Positions 10,699-19,427 of a DNA stretch of 64,000 nucleotides are shown in pieces; within the stretch, counting starts at the first letter, position 1, and each line of letters starts with the position of its first letter. Source of the DNA: VXYL01 sp965243175 (GTDB lineage: Bacteria > Pseudomonadota > Gammaproteobacteria > Pseudomonadales > Azotimanducaceae); the NCBI GenBank assembly GCA_965243175.1, contig OZ251532.1, forward strand, positions 4,092,001 through 4,156,000, written 5' to 3'. The notes beneath the pieces are model-generated. The model had not been told where the DNA came from and did no database searches. It saw nothing but the letters and a program-made list of their open reading frames with translations. The position numbers were made by a program, and so were the translations under genes.

Positions 10699-11328
10699 TC
10701 AAGGCCGGACTTCGAGCACCTCCCCGGTGGTGCGCGAAGGTTCCACCGCGTACCACTCGTTCAAGGTCGTTCGCCACTCGCGCTTCGCGCAGAAGTCGGC
10801 CAGTTCGTAGAACGTCGGGCGGCCGGGATCGGCGATCACCACGCGCTTCACGCCGCCTTCCATGGCGCGTTCGACCACCTCGAAGAGCGGCTTCACCAGG
10901 CTGTCCCAGAAGCAGATATCCGAGCCGATCAGCATGTACTCCTCGCCCAGGCGTTCGGCGCTCAAGCTCTTGAAATCGGCCTCCAGCGGTTCCACCACGA
11001 CGTCGTTCAGCGCCGCGATCACCTCCAGAAAGGGAAAGACGTTTCTGTCGAGGTCCAGCCCGGTCATCCTGGCCTTGAAGCGCCGTGCGCAGAACACCGC
11101 GCCGCTGCCCCAGCCGCAGCCCAGTTCCATCGCCTTGGCGCCGCGCCGCGGCGGGTTGTGCAGCAGGTAGTCCATCAGCAGAAAGCTCGCCTTCCACGCC
11201 TTGGTGCCGTAGATGGACGGCTCGTAGGCGCGCTTCAAGCGCCGAATCAGGCGGTGCTGGGAGGTGAGCAGATAGATGCTGTACGCCTGGTAGATGTGCT
11301 CCTCCGGCATGCGCTCGAGGGCCGGCAT
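10699..11328 (-). CDS. Class I SAM-dependent methyltransferase
   Basis: From the ATG at 11328 it encodes 209 residues. The SAM-binding glycine loop is MELGCGWGSG, followed by GLDLDRN, where the acidic residue would contact the ribose. LIGSDICFWDS marks the region of motif IV, and KRVVIADPGRPTFYELADF the later strand. It resembles the FAM86/METTL-like protein-lysine methyltransferase group by general layout, but substrate is unknown. It is the last gene of a minus-strand trio with the aspartyl hydroxylase-like and sulfotransferase genes, 14 nt after the former. Confidence 0.78.
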   Translation of the reverse strand: MPALERMPEEHIYQAYSIYLLTSQHRLIRRLKRAYEPSIYGTKAWKASFLLMDYLLHNPPRRGAKAMELGCGWGSGAVFCARRFKARMTGLDLDRNVFPFLEVIAALNDVVVEPLEADFKSLSAERLGEEYMLIGSDICFWDSLVKPLFEVVERAMEGGVKRVVIADPGRPTFYELADFCAKREWRTTLNEWYAVEPSRTTGEVLEVRP

Positions 11329-11342
11329 GGGCAGCGAAATCC

Positions 11343-12293
11343 CTACGCCGAAAGCGCGGCGTTCAGCACCCGCTGCGCGAACACCGCGTTCACGCCGATG
11401 CCGTTGCTGGCGGTGACGAGCGCACGCCGATTCGGATGCAGCCGCGCTCGGGTCGCTTCGATCAGCCGCCGGTAGTGCGCCACCCCCCCGGCTTCGCCGC
11501 CATGCAGCAGCCACAGTTCGCGCCAGTCCTGGGCGAAACCGCGCAGCAGGTTCGCGTAGGCGTTCGCAAGCGCGGCGTCGTTGGCTGGATTGGCGAGGAA
11601 GTCGGCGACCAAGTCCTCCACCAGCGCCGTGCATTCCCCCGGCGCCATCACCGCAGAGGCGCTGAAACGCTCCAGACGCAGCGGCGCTTGCGGCGCGTCG
11701 GGCGCAAAGGGCAGCAGCCGCGCGCCAGCGCTTGTCGAATCGGCGCCGCACCGTTCCGCCTCGCGCGCCATCGCCCAGAAGCGCGACGAGCCGCAGGTGT
11801 CGATCACTAGGTGGATGCGCGTCTCAAAGCCCCCGTTTACGACCCGATGGCGTCGCCAGGAATCGAAGATCCAGCACTCCCCGGCGCCCATGTGCAGGCG
11901 TTCGCTGCCGCAGTGGAACACCACCCCGGGATTCGTCGTCACCGGCACGTGGATGCGCACGCGGCTGAACCAGTGGTAGTTGAAGTCCACGTGCAGGCTC
12001 ACTTCGCAGCCCGCCTCCAGCTTCATCAGCCGCGACCGCGACAGCACCTCGCCAAAACTCGCCATCGTCTGGCGCACGTAGGGGCAGCGCACCAGATGCG
12101 GCGTCTCGCGCTTCTCGCCGTCGAAGGAATCGTTGTCGCCACCGCCGCTGGAAATCAGCGCCACCGCCGAGTTGCCGCGCATCCCGCTCGGATGCGGCAT
12201 CCAGCAACCGCTCGGCAGGCTCGATGCTTCCTCGGCCAGCCGCGCCGCGTCGAAGCGCAGCGGCAAGCGGATGAAGGGCCGGCTCAAGCGCAC
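11343..12293 (-). CDS. Aspartyl/asparaginyl beta-hydroxylase-family dioxygenase
   Basis: Starting at the GTG at 12293 the protein is 316 aa. The conserved core of the family is present: H101-VDF, RIHVPVTTNPGVVFHCG, ECWIFDSWRRH149RVVN and the following TRIHLVIDTCGS. H101 and H149 are the likely Fe(II) ligands and R159 a likely 2-oxoglutarate contact. Family members hydroxylate Asp/Asn side chains or small molecules. The C-terminal 130 residues are helical and not recognised. The start lies 10 nt inside the sulfotransferase gene, so the pair is probably translationally coupled. Confidence 0.8.
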   Translation of the reverse strand: MRLSRPFIRLPLRFDAARLAEEASSLPSGCWMPHPSGMRGNSAVALISSGGGDNDSFDGEKRETPHLVRCPYVRQTMASFGEVLSRSRLMKLEAGCEVSLHVDFNYHWFSRVRIHVPVTTNPGVVFHCGSERLHMGAGECWIFDSWRRHRVVNGGFETRIHLVIDTCGSSRFWAMAREAERCGADSTSAGARLLPFAPDAPQAPLRLERFSASAVMAPGECTALVEDLVADFLANPANDAALANAYANLLRGFAQDWRELWLLHGGEAGGVAHYRRLIEATRARLHPNRRALVTASNGIGVNAVFAQRVLNAALSA

Positions 12294-12913
12294 GGCGAAT
12301 AGCCGAAGAGCTCGAAGTCGCGCCGGTAGAAGTGCGCCACCTGCGCTTTCAGGTCGTCGTCGCCGTAGCTGTCGAACGTCCCGTGCCGGGTGGCGGCGCT
12401 GTGCGGCAAGGGAATCTCGGCAATGCCAATCGAGGCGCAGATTTCGCTCCACGCGCCGGCGAGGTTCTCGTAGCGCCCGACGAAATCCATCCCCAGGCGC
12501 CCCTGCTCGGCCACCAGCATTTCCGCCTGCGGGCGCATCAGAAAGTGCTGGCGCAGCGAATCGGCGACCAGCGCCTTCCTCATGAACGCCACCTCAGAGC
12601 CGGCATAGCTCGAATTGCGCCTGTTGAACATCGCGCAAGCGGAGACGAAGCGGTCGAAGGGCTCGCGCACCACCGCGAACTTGAAGTAGTTGCGCCAGAC
12701 GTCTTCGGGCAGATGCGCCGCTGCGGCGCGCAGCCCCACGTGGCCGTGGCGAATGCGCGCCAAGCCAGGAACCGGGCTGACGACGCCGCGCTGCAACGCC
12801 TCCTGCTGCCAGTCCTCGGGCCCGAGCAGCGGCTCCAGAGCAGCGCGAACGGAGTGGCTGCCGGTGCGCGGCACGGCGAAGAAGATGAACCGATACCGAT
12901 GCGAGACGATCAC
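12284..12913 (-). CDS. Sulfotransferase family 2 protein
   Basis: The GTG at 12913 has a GGGA site nine bases upstream and gives 209 aa. The PAPS 5'-phosphosulfate loop is VPRTGSHSVRAAL at residues 14-26. The 3'-phosphate segment is FKFAVVREPFDRFVSA near 75-90. It therefore looks like a PAPS-dependent sulfotransferase of the carbohydrate/HNK-1 type. Being first in an overlapping trio with a hydroxylase-like and a methyltransferase gene, it may sulfate a secondary metabolite or a peptide; the substrate is not shown by the sequence. Confidence 0.82.
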   Translation of the reverse strand: MIVSHRYRFIFFAVPRTGSHSVRAALEPLLGPEDWQQEALQRGVVSPVPGLARIRHGHVGLRAAAAHLPEDVWRNYFKFAVVREPFDRFVSACAMFNRRNSSYAGSEVAFMRKALVADSLRQHFLMRPQAEMLVAEQGRLGMDFVGRYENLAGAWSEICASIGIAEIPLPHSAATRHGTFDSYGDDDLKAQVAHFYRRDFELFGYSPCA

Positions 12914-13048
12914 AAGCGCTTCCCTGCCCCAAGGCCGGCGTTTAGTGTACCGTGGCGCCGCGCTGGCGAGGATGTCTCGCGGCACCCGGCGAACGTGCCC
13001 GTGCGTTTCGCCACCGGAGTCGGCGATGACGCCGCAACGGAGAACCGG

Positions 13049-15544
13049 ATGGCCTGCCGCTCGCCTGCCAAGTTCCTGCTAGCCAAAGCGCTGCCGTTCT
13101 GCCTGCTCTTCGGAGCAGGCGCCGCGCATGCGCAGTCGCCACCGGCGCCAGCGGTGAACAACGTCTTCATCTTCCTGCCGCTCGGCGGCTACACCTTCGA
13201 ACTCGCAACGTCCATTTGGATCGTGGTGGGATTCGACCGCGCCATTGCGGTGACGGGCGCTCCTGAGATCGAGCTGACAATCGGCACCCAGAAGCGGCAG
13301 GCGTCGTACATCGAAGCACCCGACGGCGCCGACAACTCCGTGTACTTTCGCTACACGGTGCAGGCGTCGGACAGCGATTCGGACGGCGTCGGCATCGTCG
13401 CGGGCGCGCTGACGCTCAACGGCGGCACGATCAAATCCTTGGACGGAACGGCGGATGCGCTGCTCGACCTCGGCAGCCATGCGATCTCGGGCTCCTCCTT
13501 CCGCAAGGTCGACGGGCGCCAGGAGACGACGCCGACAGTGCGCCGCGTGGCCATTTCGTCCCCGCCAAGCGGCAACACGTTCCGACGGGGCCAGACCATC
13601 GTGGTGAGAGTCTGGTTCAACCGCGCCGTGGCGGTGACGGGCACGCCCCAGCTCGCGCTGACGATCGGCACACGGACGCGCCATGCGACGTTCCGCCGAG
13701 AGGACGACCCAGCGCGGATTTCCCCGGAGGGCCCGGTTTTCCCGCAGCCGCCCGTGCATTTTCGCTACACGGTGGAGTCTTCGGACAGCGATGCGAACGG
13801 CATCGGCATCCGCGCCGACGCGCTGACGCTCAACGGCGGCACGATCAAGATTCGCGGCGGCACGACGGACGCGGCACTCGACATCGGCAGCCGCGCCATC
13901 GCCAACTCCGCCCCCCGGCCCAGAGTCGACGGCGAGAATGCCGGTGACGACGACGAGGACGACCCGCCGCCCGACGGCAACCAGGCGCCTCGGGTGCTGA
14001 ACCCTCCGCCGACCCTCGAAATCGACGTCGGCGAGACGGGAACCGCGAACGTCGCTCGGGTCTTCAGAGACCCCGAACTCGACCGCTTGAGCTACTCCGC
14101 ATCGTCCGAGGACGACTTCATCTCGGTGCAAGTCGCCGGCAGCATCGTCAGCGTGCGCGGCACGAGGCCCGGCAACGCGACGGTGACCATCGTGGCCGAG
14201 GATCCAGGTGGTCGAACCGCCACCGCGACCCTCCATGTGGCCGTCGGCGCTTTGCTCTCGGTGCCAACGGCAGTCGGCGCACCGGAAGGCGGCACGGTGG
14301 TTCTCGCGCTTGAACTCAGCAGACCACTACAGGCACCGATTGCCGTCCCTTGGCGCTTGGCCCCAGACGACGATGCCTCCACTGCGGATGCGGACGCCGC
14401 CGACTACGGCGAAGCGGCGGACGTTGCGCTGATCCCCGTGGGAGAGACGATCGCCACCGTCGAAATCCCCATCGCCGACGACGCGGACATCGAGCCGGCC
14501 CGCGAGCACTTCGTCGTGCGGTTCGAGAAGCCCGACGACGAGAACATCGGCTGGGCGGGCAACGCGAGCGTGGAGGCCGTGATCCAGGAGGGCGTCTGCG
14601 ACCGAACGCCTGCCATCCGCGACGAGTTGTCGCTGCGCTGGCAAGGCTGCCACTGGCCGAAGCCGCTGGCCCTGACAACGGTGCGGAGTCTCGACCTGAG
14701 CGGGAGGAACATCAACGCGCTGCGCTCGAAGGACCTGCTTGGGCTGCACGACCTGCGCCGCCTGGACTTGTCCGACAACGCGCTGGAGGCACTGCCGGCG
14801 GGTCTGTTCGCCGGCATCAAGGGCTTGCGCGAAGCCTCGCTGGAAGGAAATCCCGGCGCACCCTTCGCGCTGACGGTGGAACTGGTGCGCATCGACGCCG
14901 AACCGTGGGCACCCGGCCCGGCGCGGCTGGCGCCACGAACCGAGTGGGCGGCACCTTTCGACCTCGTGGCCACCCTCTCCGCTTCGCCCGCCGAACTCGT
15001 CTCGAACACTCTGCCCACAACCGTGAACATCGCCGCAGGCGCAACGACAGGCCAGCCGTTCCGGGCAGCATCGAACAATAGCGCACCACTCAGGCTCCAC
15101 GTCGCCGCAGCCCCGTTCCCCTCAGCCCAATGCGGAGACCGGCCCTGTTTCCGCGGCCTCCGAACAGCCCCAGGCCCGACCCTGACGCTGTTCCGACAGC
15201 CGCCCCGCGCACTGCCCATCCCCGAACTCGCCCCCCTACAAGGCGGCAACCCACTGCGCCTGCCGCTGGCAACGCTGGTCGAAGCGGAGGACCCGCTCGC
15301 GGACCTCCACTGGACCGCGACATCCTCGGACGACACGCTGGCAACGGTGCGCATCGCGGACGGCAGCCTAGAGGTCACTCCCCAACTGGCGATCTCCGGA
15401 ACCGCCGAGATCACGCTGACCGCCACCGACACCGCAGGCCTCTCGACGACTCTGAGCTTCAACGTGTACGTGGAGTTCCACTGGCCAAACGGCCCGACGC
15501 GGGGCTGGCGCAGCACTCTGGGAAGCGACGACACCAAGCCGTAG
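13049..15544 (+). CDS. Large secreted protein with Ig-like, Calx-beta-like and leucine-rich repeats
   Basis: From the ATG at 13049 (GGAG six bases before) it is 831 aa with a signal peptide ending at AHAQ. Two related modules of about 130 residues follow, each with PxLxLTIGTxxRxA, FRYTVxSSDSD and ALTLNGGTIK. A DDDEDDPPPD linker leads to a cadherin-like domain (LEIDVGETGTANVARVFRDP), then a Calx-beta-like unit (VPTAVGAPEGGTVVLALELS). Two or three leucine-rich repeats (LDLSGRNINAL, LDLSDNALEALPAGLF) and a final Ig-like domain complete it. It is probably extracellular and adhesive. No membrane anchor is seen at the C-terminus. It diverges from the sulfotransferase trio. Confidence 0.8.
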   Translation: MACRSPAKFLLAKALPFCLLFGAGAAHAQSPPAPAVNNVFIFLPLGGYTFELATSIWIVVGFDRAIAVTGAPEIELTIGTQKRQASYIEAPDGADNSVYFRYTVQASDSDSDGVGIVAGALTLNGGTIKSLDGTADALLDLGSHAISGSSFRKVDGRQETTPTVRRVAISSPPSGNTFRRGQTIVVRVWFNRAVAVTGTPQLALTIGTRTRHATFRREDDPARISPEGPVFPQPPVHFRYTVESSDSDANGIGIRADALTLNGGTIKIRGGTTDAALDIGSRAIANSAPRPRVDGENAGDDDEDDPPPDGNQAPRVLNPPPTLEIDVGETGTANVARVFRDPELDRLSYSASSEDDFISVQVAGSIVSVRGTRPGNATVTIVAEDPGGRTATATLHVAVGALLSVPTAVGAPEGGTVVLALELSRPLQAPIAVPWRLAPDDDASTADADAADYGEAADVALIPVGETIATVEIPIADDADIEPAREHFVVRFEKPDDENIGWAGNASVEAVIQEGVCDRTPAIRDELSLRWQGCHWPKPLALTTVRSLDLSGRNINALRSKDLLGLHDLRRLDLSDNALEALPAGLFAGIKGLREASLEGNPGAPFALTVELVRIDAEPWAPGPARLAPRTEWAAPFDLVATLSASPAELVSNTLPTTVNIAAGATTGQPFRAASNNSAPLRLHVAAAPFPSAQCGDRPCFRGLRTAPGPTLTLFRQPPRALPIPELAPLQGGNPLRLPLATLVEAEDPLADLHWTATSSDDTLATVRIADGSLEVTPQLAISGTAEITLTATDTAGLSTTLSFNVYVEFHWPNGPTRGWRSTLGSDDTKP

Positions 15545-15690
15545 TCGACGAGGATCTTACCGATACGCGCGCCCCCGCCTAACGTTGACCACATGGCGAG
15601 CGGATCGTGGCATCATTCCAACTATCGCTGACGGCCTTGCACTGGATGCTACCGGCGCTGGTCGCTAGGACACGCTTAAGGAGAACCGCC

Positions 15691-15948
15691 ATGTCAGGCA
15701 CGCTACTGGCCGCCGAGACGGCCTACTTCGACACCAACGCCAAGGAGCTCCTCTTGACCTATCCGAATCGCTATCTGTTGATCCACGGCGAAGAGGTCAT
15801 TGGAGATTTCGAGCGCCACTCGGAAGCAGTCGCTGAAGGCGCACGTCGGTTCGGTCGAGGCCCGTTCCTTGTCCGCCGCACCGGCGACAAGGCAATCGAG
15901 TTCTCCGCTCCCGCCCTGTCTTTGGGGATCTTGCAGTGCCAACGTTGA
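15691..15948 (+). CDS. Small DUF5678-like protein
   Basis: The ATG at 15691 has a strong AAGGAG seven bases upstream; longer in-frame starts are less likely. The 85-residue product contains ELLLTYPNRYLLIHGEEVIG and RFGRGPFLVRR, a layout seen in DUF5678 proteins. Function is unknown. Its 3' end overlaps the retropepsin-like gene by 13 nt. The pairing of a DUF5678-type protein with an aspartyl-protease-like protein suggests that the two work together. Confidence 0.72.
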   Translation: MSGTLLAAETAYFDTNAKELLLTYPNRYLLIHGEEVIGDFERHSEAVAEGARRFGRGPFLVRRTGDKAIEFSAPALSLGILQCQR

Positions 15949-16406
15949 ACTTTCGAGCAGAAGCACCGGACAAGGACGGTCAGAGGGTTCCCGCGCCTGC
16001 CATCCTAGTGCGGAGCGGCCCCCTCTTGCCTGCAACGTTGACGGTGTCGGACTCCTACAGGCAAGCGCGTGCCGAACAAGGAGAGCCCGTACCCAGCGCA
16101 ATCAACGGGTCCGCGTTGATCGACACCGGCGCCGGCAGGACCTGCGTAGATCAGGCAACCGCCGAACGTGCAGGGCTTCCCGTGATAGGCGAAGCAATGA
16201 TGAACACCGCGTCCCACGCTGATCATCAAGTGCCCGTGTACAGCGGAAAGCTCTCAATCCCCGGCTTCAGCGGCATAGAGTTGGAGTACGCCATGGGTGC
16301 CAATCTCGAAAGCCAGAACTTGATCGCGCTCATTGGCCGCGATTTCCTGCAGGCTGCGGTTCTCGTCTACAACGGGACGGACGGCACCGTCTCGCTGTCC
16401 ATTTGA
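15936..16406 (+). CDS. Retropepsin-like aspartyl protease-family protein
   Basis: A 156-residue protein starting at GTG 15936. It carries one aspartyl-protease active-site motif, ALIDTGAGRTCVD, with the flap and dimer half following (LIALIGRDFLQAAVLVYNG). A single motif means that it would act as a homodimer, as retroviral proteases do. There is no signal peptide, so it is probably cytoplasmic. It overlaps the upstream DUF5678-like gene. Whether it is an active protease is not known. Confidence 0.78.
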   Translation: MPTLNFRAEAPDKDGQRVPAPAILVRSGPLLPATLTVSDSYRQARAEQGEPVPSAINGSALIDTGAGRTCVDQATAERAGLPVIGEAMMNTASHADHQVPVYSGKLSIPGFSGIELEYAMGANLESQNLIALIGRDFLQAAVLVYNGTDGTVSLSI

Positions 16407-16451
16407 AGGCGTGCCTGCACATCCGGGTGCCTGGCCGCGGCGGAAAGAGCC

Positions 16452-17642
16452 CTACCCGAACCGCTCCGCCAGTCTCCCTAAGCGCAAGGCCGTCTCGTTG
16501 CCGGGGCGTGGGCGGAAGGGCACGATCTGGGACATGAGCAAGGAGCAGACGGCGAACGCCGTGCCGATCAGGAACACGGCGGCGCGGGATTCCAGCCAGA
16601 CGTAGCCGAGCAAGGCCGGAATCACCACCGCGGCGATGTGGTTGATGGTGAAGGAGACGCCGGCGGTGGAGGCGATGTCGGCCGGGTCCGCGATCTTCTG
16701 GAAGTACGTCTTGATGGCGATGGCGAGGGCGAAGAACATGTGGTCGAGGACGTACAGCCCGGCGGCGATGTAGGCGTTCTCGACGAAAGCGTAGGCCGTG
16801 AACACCACGATCAGGCCGACGTACTCCAACGTCAGCGCATGGCGTTCGCCGATGCGCCCGATCCACGCGCCGATGCGCTCGGCGAACAGGAAGTTGAAGA
16901 CGTGGTTGACGAGGAACAGCGCGGCGATGTTCGCCGCCGAGTAGCCGAACTTCTCCACCATCAGGAAGCCGGCGAAGACGACGAAGATCTGCCGCCGCGC
17001 GCCGGAGAGGAACGTCAGGGAGTAGTAGAGCCAGTACCGCCCGCGCAGCACGATCTCCTTGCGCTGGGGCGTCTTCGAGTCGAAGTGCGGGAAGCGCCAA
17101 AGCGCCAGCGCGATGGCGAGAGCGCCGCCACCGGCGACGAGGTAGATCCAGTGGTACGCCGCCTCGAAGACTTCGAGCACCACGTACATCGCCGCGTAGA
17201 CGAGCAGCGAAGTCGCCGAGCCCACCGCGATGAGCCGCCCGAGGATGCGCGGCGCCTCCTCCTTCGAGAGCCATTGCAGGGAGAGCGACTGGCGGATGGT
17301 CTCGAAGTAGTGGTAGCCGATGGACATCAGCACCGCCGTGCAGTACAGCCCGTACTCGCTCGGAAAGTACCCCGTCACGGCCACGCCCACGCCGAACAGC
17401 GCCACCGCCAGCACCGCGAACGTCTGTTCGCGCAGCACCAGAATCACGAACACCGCGGTGAAAGCGAGGAACCCCGGCACTTCGCGCAGGCTTTGCAGAA
17501 TGCCGATTTCGCGCCCGGTGAACGCCGCCCGCTCGATGGCGAAGTTGTTCAGCAGCGCCTGCCACACGGCGAAGCCGAGCGGAATCGCCACGCTGGCCAG
17601 CACCAGGAAGCCGACCGGCGTTCGCCAGCGTTCGGGAACCAT
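16452..17642 (-). CDS. MFS-type membrane transporter
   Basis: A 396-residue polytopic protein with about 11-12 hydrophobic spans, beginning MVPERWRTPVGFLVLASVAI. A charged cytoplasmic loop (RFPHFDSKTPQRKEIVLRGR) divides the two halves, as in major facilitator carriers. The ATG overlaps the stop of the phytanoyl-CoA dioxygenase gene by one base (TGATG). As the last gene of the acylase-oxygenase run it may export the product or import the substrate of that pathway. Confidence 0.75.
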   Translation of the reverse strand: MVPERWRTPVGFLVLASVAIPLGFAVWQALLNNFAIERAAFTGREIGILQSLREVPGFLAFTAVFVILVLREQTFAVLAVALFGVGVAVTGYFPSEYGLYCTAVLMSIGYHYFETIRQSLSLQWLSKEEAPRILGRLIAVGSATSLLVYAAMYVVLEVFEAAYHWIYLVAGGGALAIALALWRFPHFDSKTPQRKEIVLRGRYWLYYSLTFLSGARRQIFVVFAGFLMVEKFGYSAANIAALFLVNHVFNFLFAERIGAWIGRIGERHALTLEYVGLIVVFTAYAFVENAYIAAGLYVLDHMFFALAIAIKTYFQKIADPADIASTAGVSFTINHIAAVVIPALLGYVWLESRAAVFLIGTAFAVCSLLMSQIVPFRPRPGNETALRLGRLAERFG

Positions 17643-18478
17643 CAGCCGTCGTAGAAGCCGCGCGGGTGCAGGCCGAAGAGCCGTCGTTCGCGCTCGGTGC
17701 CGAGTTCGGCCAAGGCCGATGCGTCCACATGGTTGACGACGCTGGTCGGCTTCACCCGCTGCGCGATGTCGCGCCGCCCGTAGTGGACTTGCAGAAAGAA
17801 ACGCCCGCGGTCGCCTTCGCGGGCCGGCAGGCGCCGATGCCATACGTCGGAAACGAACAGCGCCACGTCGCCAGCCGCGGCGACCAGCGGCAACGCCGCT
17901 CGCCCGTCGCAGCGCAGCGTCTCGTCGTCGCGCCGGTCGGCGGGCGGCGGCTGGCCGCACTTGTGGCTGCGCGGAATCACCGCAGTCGGCCCGCACTCGA
18001 TGGGGCAGTCGTCGAGGAAGATGTGAACGCCGACGGCGAACACCGGATAGGGCATGTCGTCCGGCCAAGTCGTTCCCGGCGGCCGCGGCAGATGCGGCCC
18101 GGCGTCGATGTGCCAGCCGCCACCGCCGTGGCGATGCTCGGCGCCCGCCTGGTTGCGCCAGCAGGTGTTGGCGATGACGTGGCAGTCCTCGCCGATGAGC
18201 GGTTCGATGACGTCCAGAATCTCGCGCCGCGCCACCAGCTTCCGCGCCGCCGGGCAGCGATTGAACATTCCGTAGCGAAAGTCGTCGTCGTGGACTCTGG
18301 CGCGCCCATCCGCCGGCTCGGTCTCGTAGACGCGCAGAATCTCGGCGCGAGCGGCGCTCAGCGCCTCGCCCCCCAGCACGCCGCGCAACACTGCGTAGCC
18401 TTCGCGCTCCAAGTGGGCGCTCGCCTCCGGCGCCGGTTCCTCGCGGGCGAACAGATAGCCGCCGACACGCTTAAGCAC
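17642..18478 (-). CDS. Phytanoyl-CoA dioxygenase (PhyH)-family oxygenase
   Basis: A 278-residue Fe(II)/2-oxoglutarate oxygenase starting at GTG 18478. The iron facial triad is visible as H-x-D in GGWHIDAGPH and the distal histidine in SDVWHRRLP, with an arginine (GDRGRFFLQVHY) as the likely 2-oxoglutarate contact. The family hydroxylates lipids, amino acids and secondary metabolites. It overlaps the upstream TauD-like gene by 8 nt and the downstream carrier by 1 nt. Substrate unknown. Confidence 0.85.
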   Translation of the reverse strand: MLKRVGGYLFAREEPAPEASAHLEREGYAVLRGVLGGEALSAARAEILRVYETEPADGRARVHDDDFRYGMFNRCPAARKLVARREILDVIEPLIGEDCHVIANTCWRNQAGAEHRHGGGGWHIDAGPHLPRPPGTTWPDDMPYPVFAVGVHIFLDDCPIECGPTAVIPRSHKCGQPPPADRRDDETLRCDGRAALPLVAAAGDVALFVSDVWHRRLPAREGDRGRFFLQVHYGRRDIAQRVKPTSVVNHVDASALAELGTERERRLFGLHPRGFYDG

Positions 18479-19349
18479 TCGCCGCCTCCGCCTTCTCCAT
18501 CGCCCACGGGTTGTCGCCCTCCCCCGCCACCGTCGTGCGCTTCATCACCCGCCGTTCCTCGAACGGCCAAGGATGGCCGCGGTGCAGCACGCAGCGGTTG
18601 TCCCATACGGCCAGATCGCCGGCCCGCCAGTGGTGGCGAAAGATGCGCGGCGGCTGGCAGGCGTTGGCGGTGAGTTCGCGCAGGAGCGCCCGGCCCTCCT
18701 CCACGTCCATGCCGACGACGTGCGAGGCGTGGCGACCGACGTACAGGCTCTTGCGTCCGGTCGCCGGATGCGTGCGCACCACCGGATGCGTCACGGGCGG
18801 CAGCGCATCCCATTCCCGCTGCGTGAGGATGGTGGCGCCGCCGATCTGCTGGCCTTGCGACCAAGCGTAGGAATGTACCGCCGTCAGGCCTTCCAAGCGC
18901 CGCTGGGTCGCGGCATCGAGCGCATCCCAAGCGGCGCGCATGTCCGCCCACTCGGTGTCGCCGCCGGACGCCGGAACCTCCACCGCGCGCAGCAAGGACG
19001 CCTTGGCGCCCACCTTCTTGAACGACGAATCCGTATGCCAGAAACGGTTGCCCTTCAGGAACAAGCCCAGCTTGTCGTCCGGCTTCGCCACCGTTCCGCC
19101 CGCGTCCACGTTGGAGAGCAGCGAGACTTCGGCGCGTTCGTCGCGCTTCGACAACGTGCGTTCCAGCGTGCCGAAGCGCCGGCTGAAGGCGATGTGCTCC
19201 GCCTCGCTCAGGTGCGCTTCGGGAAAGACCAGCACCGCGAACCGATGGAAGGCGTCCTCGACTCCGCGCCACGCGTCGTCCGCGAGCGCCCCGAGACGAG
19301 CGCCGCGAACAACGGCGCCCAAGGTTCCCTCGCCCGGCTCTATCTCCAT
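18471..19349 (-). CDS. TauD/TfdA-family 2-oxoglutarate dioxygenase
   Basis: From the ATG at 19349 the protein is 292 aa; an upstream GTG at 19394 would add 15 residues without family likeness. The HxD motif is in NRFWHTDSSFK and the distal histidine in RCVLHRGHPW, with R at FEERRVMKRTT. Members cleave taurine, 2,4-D or related compounds by hydroxylation, or tailor natural products. It lies 78 nt after the acylase gene and overlaps the PhyH gene, so a substrate may be oxidised twice by the two enzymes. Confidence 0.87.
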   Translation of the reverse strand: MEIEPGEGTLGAVVRGARLGALADDAWRGVEDAFHRFAVLVFPEAHLSEAEHIAFSRRFGTLERTLSKRDERAEVSLLSNVDAGGTVAKPDDKLGLFLKGNRFWHTDSSFKKVGAKASLLRAVEVPASGGDTEWADMRAAWDALDAATQRRLEGLTAVHSYAWSQGQQIGGATILTQREWDALPPVTHPVVRTHPATGRKSLYVGRHASHVVGMDVEEGRALLRELTANACQPPRIFRHHWRAGDLAVWDNRCVLHRGHPWPFEERRVMKRTTVAGEGDNPWAMEKAEAASA

Positions 19350-19427
19350 GCTGGTCGCGTCTCTGTCCGCTTGAGCGTCAGGCGATTTTCGCACATGCGA
19401 CTCGTTGATCGTGCGCGGATGCCGAGG

